A DNA stretch of 8,209 nt from Candidatus Delongbacteria bacterium. Its GTDB lineage: Bacteria > UBA4055. The notes under the pieces are model-generated. The model had not been told where the DNA came from. It saw nothing but the letters and a program-made list of their open reading frames with translations, and did not search any database. Below are positions 1 through 5,440 of the stretch, piece by piece (within the stretch, counting starts at the first letter, position 1; each line of letters begins with the position of its first letter). Where the stretch lies: NCBI GenBank assembly GCA_003477045.1, contig DMTS01000064.1, forward strand, positions 1 to 8,209. The letters are read 5' to 3'. The position numbers and the translations under genes were made by a program.

Positions 1-3000
1 GGAGAAGACAGCTTTTCAAGAAAAGCTTTGATAAGTCCCGTTGGCGGGTGCGTAAACTATATCGGAATGTCCGGCAGCGAATGGCCAGGAACCTCGAACA
101 ATATGAACGCATATTTTTTTAACGGGCTGTTTGACAACAAAACTTATGGACAAAGTTTTACAGATGCAGCGATAATGTACGGTAACATTACCTCAAACAG
201 CACAGCCCGTTATCTAAACTTCGGATACGCTTTTCAGGGAGATCCGTCCAACAGGCCTTTCTTAAGAGAACCGGTTTCGATAAATATCAGTTCTGTAACC
301 CCGATAAAAAGGGGAGGCGGAACCGTGAGCGGTAGTTTCAGTTCTGCGCCGAACGATACGGTTTTTGTCACGCTTACAGACGGTAATAGAGTTGTTTCAA
401 AAACGAAAACACTAACAACAAATTTTACGCTTAATTATGATGATCTGGCTTCTGACAGCGTATTTATCAGCTATTACTCTCAGGAACTTTTCCTGAAAAC
501 ATACGGCTATGAAACAACTGCGGCAGATGTTATAGGATTCCAGCTGTCAGGCATATCGCTAAATGAAGCGAACAGGTCGGGCGTAGCCGAACACGGTGAA
601 AGTTTCGGACTTAGTTTTAAATTTTCGGTAAATTCAAACCCGGCAGCAATCGACAGCCTTGTTGCGGTTATAACAGCGGTCGATAATTCAAATTTATCAG
701 TAATAAACGGCACAAAAAGGTTCAAGCTGCCGAATGCGGGATCATATTTCAATATAAGCGCTTTCACAATGATTTATCTGGCTCCAGATTCCGCGGCTGC
801 AGATTCTGTAGCAGTTGTCAGTATGGAAATAAGAAAAAAGGACGGAACAAAGCTGTCTGATGAAAAGATATACATTCCCGTCGCGGTTCCATATCTGAAA
901 CTTCAATCAGTAAAAAGAACGGCCAATGTAATACAGCCAGCGTTAATAAATCTTTCCAAGGGTACGATAGACCATGCAAAGATAGAGCTGCTTGAGATTA
1001 CCAAATCTTTTTTGCCCGACGAAAGGAAAGTATTTTCATACAAGTCAATAGTTGAAATCGAGGATATATACGGTTACAAGCTCGTAACGGATTCAGTAAA
1101 TTTCAGCATAGATTCGACAAAAACATACAAGCTGAAAATGACAATGAACGGAACAGGAATATATTTTTCCGAAGGATTTAATTTCAGCGGCTACGCAGTT
1201 CAGCCGGTAACGCTTTACGGGGATCACTCTCCAGGACAAATAAACATGGAATGGGCTCATTCTTATACAGGTGATCTTTCTTACAATGTTTATTCATCAG
1301 CGACAGAAGATTTTTCCAGTAAAGTTCAGCGTAATTTCGAGAAAATATATGCAGGCGAATTTTCTTTTAATTATGACGGCTATGATCCTGTATGGGTCAA
1401 AGTTGCCCTCGTGGACTCTGCCGGGTATGAATTTGCCTTGTCTGATCCTGTCAGAATTGAACCGATACAGCTATATTTGGATACCAAATACAAACTTGCT
1501 CCTTTCCAGCTGTATAATCCGGTTTTTATCGATGGGAAACTTATCTCTAACAGCCAGAATTCATCAATAGCCGGGATCTATCAGAACGGAATTCCGGTGA
1601 ACGGTGCAGGGCTGATACATGAAGCTGAAATACTCGGATTTTCAGGAACGGCGCAGCAGGGTTTTGCGGTCGGGGATGTAAATGCCGACGGCTCAAATGA
1701 TATGGTAAATTACTCATTCAATAATGTCGGCGACAGCACACTTGTTAAAATAGTAGATCTGACAACGGGAACTATTGTTGCCCAGAGAAAAATTTACGGT
1801 AAAATAATGGAAACTTCTCCGGTGTTGGTTAACGGCGATGCTGATCCGCAGCTGGAAATTCTTATTTCGGTATTTAACGGTGATATTGGTGGTACCCCCG
1901 CAAAAGGATCTTATGTATATATGCTCGATCTAAACGGAAGCAGCTTAAATATTGTGAGTGGATTTCCTCTATATTCGCATTATGATGCTTATAATGTGCA
2001 TTCGCCTTCTCTTATTGACATGGATATCAACGGAACAAAGGAGATCGTGTTCGACTGTTCTTCAAGGGTTGTCATATACAACGCAAGTGATCTGACAAAG
2101 ATAATCGACTACGCGCTTCCGAAAACGATCCAGTCTTCCATATCATACTGCGATATAAACGCCGATAATATTCCTGAAGTATTTGTTTTGACAAACAGTT
2201 ACGGAACTTACGGAAAGATTTTCTGCTACAATTTTAACGGAACGACTCTTGTCGAGAAAGCCGGAACTATAGGCGGGATCAATGTTGATATGAAACCATA
2301 CAGCCTGTATGATCTTACTCCGCCAATTTCTTTTGCAGACATAGATGACAACGGGACTATCGAAATAATAGTGCTTACAGCTTCAAAACTATATGTATTC
2401 AACAACGATTTCACCGTTTTTAGTAATTTCCCTGTCACACTTGATCCGCGTGTAACCCGCAATAATATGTCCGCTCCCTCAATGGCTGATTTTAACGGGG
2501 ACGGCAGGCTCGATGTATTATTTATGGATGCGAATTACCGTGTATGGTGTTATTCAGGCAGTACAGGCGCACTTCTATCAGGATTTCCCGTGCATGGTGA
2601 AGGAGTTGACAGGAATGAAATTCCCGCGATGGCGGTAGCAGATCTGGATAATGATGGGGATCTTGAATTTTCTTTCGGGGCTAACGACGGTATGATGGTC
2701 GTTTACGATTATCCTTATCAGTCATCGGAAAGACCGGTTTTTGACAAATATAGGGGAGATACTTATAACAGCGGTCTGTTTTATCCTCTCGTGCCTTCAG
2801 CACCTTCAAATGTTTCAATAACTTACTCCGGAACTGAAGTCGTTCTTTCATGGTTTCCCGTTACCGGAGCGCTTAAATACAAAGTTTATTCATCATCGGA
2901 TCCTTACGGAGTTTTTGCATATGTAGGAGAGACTTCGAATACCAGTTTCACTATTTATGGTGCAACTGAAAAATTTAAATTTTACTATATCGCTACGGTA

Positions 3001-3006
3001 AGGTGA
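1..3006 (+). CDS. C-terminal part of a secreted C25 (gingipain-family) peptidase with FG-GAP propeller and fibronectin-like modules (5' partial)
   Basis: The frame is open from base 1, so the 5' end lies outside the window and 1001 residues are visible. The first ~85 residues look like the end of a peptidase C25 catalytic domain: a GGCVNYIGMSG strand typical of the region just after the catalytic Cys, and a closing YAFQGDPSNRPF resembling the family's 'LLGDPsLP' end. The catalytic His and Cys would lie upstream and cannot be checked. Next come beta-sandwich stretches (about residues 90-295 of the fragment), a middle fibronectin-like module with LSYNVYSS (about 400-490), seven calcium-loop FG-GAP-type repeats (about 555-890) and a terminal fibronectin-like module with LKYKVYSS (about 930-1001). 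There is no membrane helix, LPXTG, or recognisable type IX secretion C-terminal domain. The protein is probably extracellular or surface-bound. It overlaps the next gene by four bases, suggesting co-transcription. The family call is fairly firm; the role (proteolysis of external or surface proteins) is inferred from the family. Confidence 0.8.
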   Translation, partial: GEDSFSRKALISPVGGCVNYIGMSGSEWPGTSNNMNAYFFNGLFDNKTYGQSFTDAAIMYGNITSNSTARYLNFGYAFQGDPSNRPFLREPVSINISSVTPIKRGGGTVSGSFSSAPNDTVFVTLTDGNRVVSKTKTLTTNFTLNYDDLASDSVFISYYSQELFLKTYGYETTAADVIGFQLSGISLNEANRSGVAEHGESFGLSFKFSVNSNPAAIDSLVAVITAVDNSNLSVINGTKRFKLPNAGSYFNISAFTMIYLAPDSAAADSVAVVSMEIRKKDGTKLSDEKIYIPVAVPYLKLQSVKRTANVIQPALINLSKGTIDHAKIELLEITKSFLPDERKVFSYKSIVEIEDIYGYKLVTDSVNFSIDSTKTYKLKMTMNGTGIYFSEGFNFSGYAVQPVTLYGDHSPGQINMEWAHSYTGDLSYNVYSSATEDFSSKVQRNFEKIYAGEFSFNYDGYDPVWVKVALVDSAGYEFALSDPVRIEPIQLYLDTKYKLAPFQLYNPVFIDGKLISNSQNSSIAGIYQNGIPVNGAGLIHEAEILGFSGTAQQGFAVGDVNADGSNDMVNYSFNNVGDSTLVKIVDLTTGTIVAQRKIYGKIMETSPVLVNGDADPQLEILISVFNGDIGGTPAKGSYVYMLDLNGSSLNIVSGFPLYSHYDAYNVHSPSLIDMDINGTKEIVFDCSSRVVIYNASDLTKIIDYALPKTIQSSISYCDINADNIPEVFVLTNSYGTYGKIFCYNFNGTTLVEKAGTIGGINVDMKPYSLYDLTPPISFADIDDNGTIEIIVLTASKLYVFNNDFTVFSNFPVTLDPRVTRNNMSAPSMADFNGDGRLDVLFMDANYRVWCYSGSTGALLSGFPVHGEGVDRNEIPAMAVADLDNDGDLEFSFGANDGMMVVYDYPYQSSERPVFDKYRGDTYNSGLFYPLVPSAPSNVSITYSGTEVVLSWFPVTGALKYKVYSSSDPYGVFAYVGETSNTSFTIYGATEKFKFYYIATVR
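1675..2667 (+). repeat. Seven FG-GAP/VCBS-type calcium-loop repeats (probable beta-propeller) inside the C25 protein
   Basis: Seven acidic loops of the D-x-[DN]-x-[DN]-G-x-x-[DE] type recur in frame at 1675 (DVNADGSND), 1831 (NGDADPQLE), 2017 (DMDINGTKE), 2152 (DINADNIPE), 2338 (DIDDNGTIE), 2488 (DFNGDGRLD) and 2641 (DLDNDGDLE). They are spaced 135-186 bases apart, about 45-62 residues. Each is followed by a hydrophobic strand and often by a 'vyd/vfn...G.P' segment such as FSNFPV or LSGFPV. This is the layout of an integrin-alpha-like FG-GAP propeller, and seven blades fit a closed seven-fold ring. The second loop is the most degenerate and lacks the glycine. Such propellers usually serve in calcium-stabilised adhesion or ligand binding. 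The repeats have diverged at DNA level, so they are protein repeats rather than recent duplications. Confidence 0.8.
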
Positions 3007-3008
3007 TC
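3001..3008 (+). promoter_or_regulatory. Extended Shine-Dalgarno site AGGTGATC, favouring a TTG start at 3012
   Basis: The bases AGGTGATC match eight consecutive positions of the canonical complement to the 16S rRNA 3' end (AAGGAGGTGATC). They lie 3 bases before TTG at 3012 and overlap the previous gene's TGA at 3004-3006. The GTG at 3003 lies inside this site, so the ribosome-binding match supports TTG at 3012 rather than GTG at 3003. The overlap with the upstream stop points to translational coupling. Confidence 0.55.
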
Positions 3009-4265
3009 AGTTTGAGAAATATTTTAATGCTGTTTATACTGATTTTAGTCAGTCTCGCAAAAGCTGACGATATACTTATACCTATGGATTACAGTCAGAC
3101 CGACCATCTCAAAGCGTACGGAATGGCGTACTGGGCGATAGAGAAGAAAGCAGAGGTTGACTGGCTTTTAAATTACAGAGGAGGATCGTTCAGGATAGAA
3201 GGCTATGAGAACATTATCAACGAAGCGCTTGTCAGGGGTGTCAGCTACGAAATAATATCCGATGTGGATTATGCTGGAATTCTAAATGAAATGAGCAATT
3301 CCAATACAGATGTCGTAAAGCTGGAAAAAGCACCGAAAGTCGCTGTTTACACTCCCCAGGGAAAGTTTCCGTGGGACGATGCCGTAACTCTCGCACTTAC
3401 TTATGCAGAGATACCATATGAGACCGTGTGGGATAAAGAAGTTTTGAGAGGCGATCTGGCTAAATACGACTGGCTCCATCTTCATCATGAGGATTTCACA
3501 GGCCAGTACGGAAAATTCTACGCTTCGCACGGTTCAAGCGAATGGTATATAGATCAGATGATCAGGCAGGAAAAGGAGGCGAGGGATCTCGGATACGCGA
3601 AGGTGTCAAAGCTGAAACTGGCTGTTGCAATAAAGATCAAGCAGTTCGTAATGGACGGCGGGTTCATGTTCGCCATGTGCAGCGCGACGGACACATTCGA
3701 TATAGCACTCGCTGCTGCAGGCACAGACATCTGCGAGTCGGTTTTTGACGGCGATCCCGCCGATCCGGATGCCCAGTCTAAGCTTAAATATGACCACTGC
3801 ATAGCGTTCAAAGACTTCAGACTTGAAATGAATCCGTTCGTTTATGAGCATTCCGATATTGATCTTTCGGAAGAGATCAGTATAACCGCAGATGAAAACA
3901 ACGATTATTTCACTCTTTTCGATTTCTCCGCTAAATTCGATCCGATACCATGTATTCTTACGCAGAATCATACAAGGTTAGTCAAAGGTTTTATGGGGCA
4001 GGCTACCGCTTTCAAAAGATCGCTTATTAAACCGAGTTCAATAATTTTGGGCGAAGTTCAGAATTCAGAAATTGTCAAATATCTGTATGCTCCGGTAGGC
4101 AGAGGATTCTTCACTTATTACGGGGGACACGATCCGGAGGACTATAAACATTTTGTAATGGATCCGCCGACAGAGCTGGAGCTGCATAAAAATTCGCCGG
4201 GCTACAGACTGATACTAAATAATATTTTATTTCCTGCTACAAATAAAAAGAAACAGAAAACATAA
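3003..4265 (+). CDS. Exported protein of the family often mislabelled 'asparagine synthetase B', glutamine-amidotransferase-like fold
   Basis: A protein of 420 residues from GTG at 3003, or 417 from TTG at 3012, which I prefer because of the upstream ribosome site and because it gives a clean signal peptide (MRNILMLFILILVSLAKA, probable cleavage after AKA at residue 21 in GTG numbering). The mature start, ILIPMDYSQTDHLKAYG followed by DWLLNYRGGSF, is what I recall from Bacteroidota proteins deposited as 'asparagine synthetase B'. It shows neither the N-terminal Cys-2 glutaminase nor the ATP-pyrophosphatase loop of real AsnB. From residue ~112 the layout resembles class I amidotransferase-like folds (ThuA, DUF4159): KVAVYTP strand, YDWLHLHHEDF (161-165), a nucleophile-elbow-like GGFMFAMCSATD with Cys226, and a late GRGFFTYYGGHDPEDY with His376. 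Cys226/His376 as a catalytic pair is inference. The tail is lysine-rich (KKKQK). It is probably periplasmic or extracellular and co-expressed with the C25 protein. The reaction is unknown. Confidence 0.85.
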   Translation: MISLRNILMLFILILVSLAKADDILIPMDYSQTDHLKAYGMAYWAIEKKAEVDWLLNYRGGSFRIEGYENIINEALVRGVSYEIISDVDYAGILNEMSNSNTDVVKLEKAPKVAVYTPQGKFPWDDAVTLALTYAEIPYETVWDKEVLRGDLAKYDWLHLHHEDFTGQYGKFYASHGSSEWYIDQMIRQEKEARDLGYAKVSKLKLAVAIKIKQFVMDGGFMFAMCSATDTFDIALAAAGTDICESVFDGDPADPDAQSKLKYDHCIAFKDFRLEMNPFVYEHSDIDLSEEISITADENNDYFTLFDFSAKFDPIPCILTQNHTRLVKGFMGQATAFKRSLIKPSSIILGEVQNSEIVKYLYAPVGRGFFTYYGGHDPEDYKHFVMDPPTELELHKNSPGYRLILNNILFPATNKKKQKT

Positions 4266-4266
4266 A

Positions 4267-4295
4267 AAAGGGGGCATAAAGCCCCTTTCTTATTT
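4267..4295. terminator. Bidirectional rho-independent terminator between convergent operons
   Basis: The left arm AAAGGGG (4267-4273) pairs with CCCCTTT (4282-4288). An extra C4275-G4281 pair around a bulged G leaves a loop of ATAAA. Read on the minus strand, the stem is followed by six T residues (complement of 4264-4269), a textbook terminator for the oxidoreductase operon. Read on the plus strand, the tail is TTTCTTATTT (4286-4295), weaker but usable. The hairpin begins two bases after the plus-strand gene's stop, and the minus-strand gene's stop (4290-4292) lies next to the stem, so both operons end here. Confidence 0.88.
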
Positions 4296-5438
4296 AAGCA
4301 TCTCGTTGCCCGCGAACTGCCTATACAGGCTGAGCTGATCTAAGATGAAATTGTATTTGTCAGTTTTGCTTACAAGTATCTCGGAAATGATCTTCCCGAG
4401 TCCGGGTCCCAGCATAAAACCCTGTCCGCACATTCCGACCGCAAGGAAAAGATTTGATAATTCTTTAGTTCTTCCTACGATCGGGAATCCGTCCGGCGTC
4501 ATCGGATACAAACCTCTCCATGTTCTTCGAACCCTAATGTTCTTAAGCCTTGGATGAAGCTCGATTATTCTTCTTGAAATAAGCGGAAGAAATTCGGAAG
4601 TACTGTCCGTATCTTTCCCGAAGATCTGAGGTTTCGGGGTGACGCAGAATATTATCTGACCACCCTCATTCTGATAGTAATAGAAGTTCGCGCTCTGCAA
4701 ATCGCTTCTCAGGTCAACGACCATAGGTCTGAAAAAGTATTTGACAGGTTCGGTAACGCCGCCTTCATGGCAGTCCGGATTTACGGGAAGATCGAGCCCG
4801 CACATCGCTCCCAGTTCTTTTGCTTCTGCGCCCGATGCAAGAATAAATGTGTCGGCTGAAATCTCTCGTTTATTCGTCTTAACTGATTTAATTTTACCGT
4901 CTTCTTTTTCAAAAGAAACAACCTCCTCGTCAAAATAGAAAGTCGATCCTGCTTTGGATGATATCTTGTAGTAAGCTCCGGCAGTTTTTAAAGGAGACGC
5001 GGATCCGTCTTTAGGCGAAAATGTACCTCCGAGTAGTCCTTCGGTTTTAATACCGGGCACAAGTTCTTTTATTTTATCAGGGCTGACCCAGTCGATATTC
5101 AAACCGTAGCTTTTCTGTTTTACAAGCAGTTCCTTAAGATTTTTTTCCTTATCTTCTTCGTAGATAGGATAAAGGTAGCCGCCTTCTACGAAATCAATAT
5201 CTATCCCGTGATTCTCTTCCAGATCTTTTAATATCTCTATGCTCATCTGGCAGATCTTTATCTTTGCGGGGTCTGAGTGAGTGGCCCTTATTCCGCCTAT
5301 CGCTGCTCTATTCTGGCCTCTGCCGTATGAATGTTCCTTTTCAATTACAGCTACATCCTGACCTTTTACCGACAGATAATAACTGAGAGGAAGACCTACG
5401 CTCCCCGCACCTATAATGATCGTATCAAAGTGTTTCAT
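4290..5438 (-). CDS. DAO-family FAD-dependent amine/imino-acid dehydrogenase, beta-type subunit (SoxB/PDH-beta/HcnC-like)
   Basis: A 382-residue flavoprotein, the usual length for SoxB, proline dehydrogenase beta and HcnC relatives. The N-terminal dinucleotide fold is clear: TIIIGAGSVG with G10-x-G12-xx-G15, ending in Glu33 (VIEKE) for the FAD ribose. An arginine in GGIRATHS (Arg51) sits where family members hold flavin or substrate groups. A second FAD strand is at TFILASGA (197-204). The C-terminal FAD signature GLYPMTPDGFPIVG (309-322) continues into GMCGQGFMLGPGLG (335-348). Family members oxidise the C-N bond of sarcosine, glycine, proline, hydroxyproline or opines; which applies here cannot be read. 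It follows the iron-sulfur subunit by two bases, with AGGGA (5447-5451) eight bases before ATG, so the two are translated together and probably form a complex. At the position where SoxB carries its FMN-linked His in an RHD context, this protein appears to read SASP, so covalent FMN is unlikely. Cytoplasmic or loosely membrane-associated. Confidence 0.9.
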   Translation of the reverse strand: MKHFDTIIIGAGSVGLPLSYYLSVKGQDVAVIEKEHSYGRGQNRAAIGGIRATHSDPAKIKICQMSIEILKDLEENHGIDIDFVEGGYLYPIYEEDKEKNLKELLVKQKSYGLNIDWVSPDKIKELVPGIKTEGLLGGTFSPKDGSASPLKTAGAYYKISSKAGSTFYFDEEVVSFEKEDGKIKSVKTNKREISADTFILASGAEAKELGAMCGLDLPVNPDCHEGGVTEPVKYFFRPMVVDLRSDLQSANFYYYQNEGGQIIFCVTPKPQIFGKDTDSTSEFLPLISRRIIELHPRLKNIRVRRTWRGLYPMTPDGFPIVGRTKELSNLFLAVGMCGQGFMLGPGLGKIISEILVSKTDKYNFILDQLSLYRQFAGNEMLK

Positions 5439-5440
5439 TT

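Noticed and set aside
28..30. TTG at 28 as the start of the C25-family gene
   Set aside because: The same frame is open back to base 1 and encodes GEDSFSRKA, which fits the C25 domain; the gene is simply cut by the window edge.
3606..3971. Minus-strand 121-codon open frame
   Set aside because: It is antisense to the amidotransferase-like gene and its translation shows no domain, signal or ribosome site.
3003..4265. Annotation as asparagine synthetase (asnB)
   Set aside because: No catalytic Cys-2, no PP-loop SGGxDS motif, and a signal peptide is present; the name is most likely a propagated mislabel.
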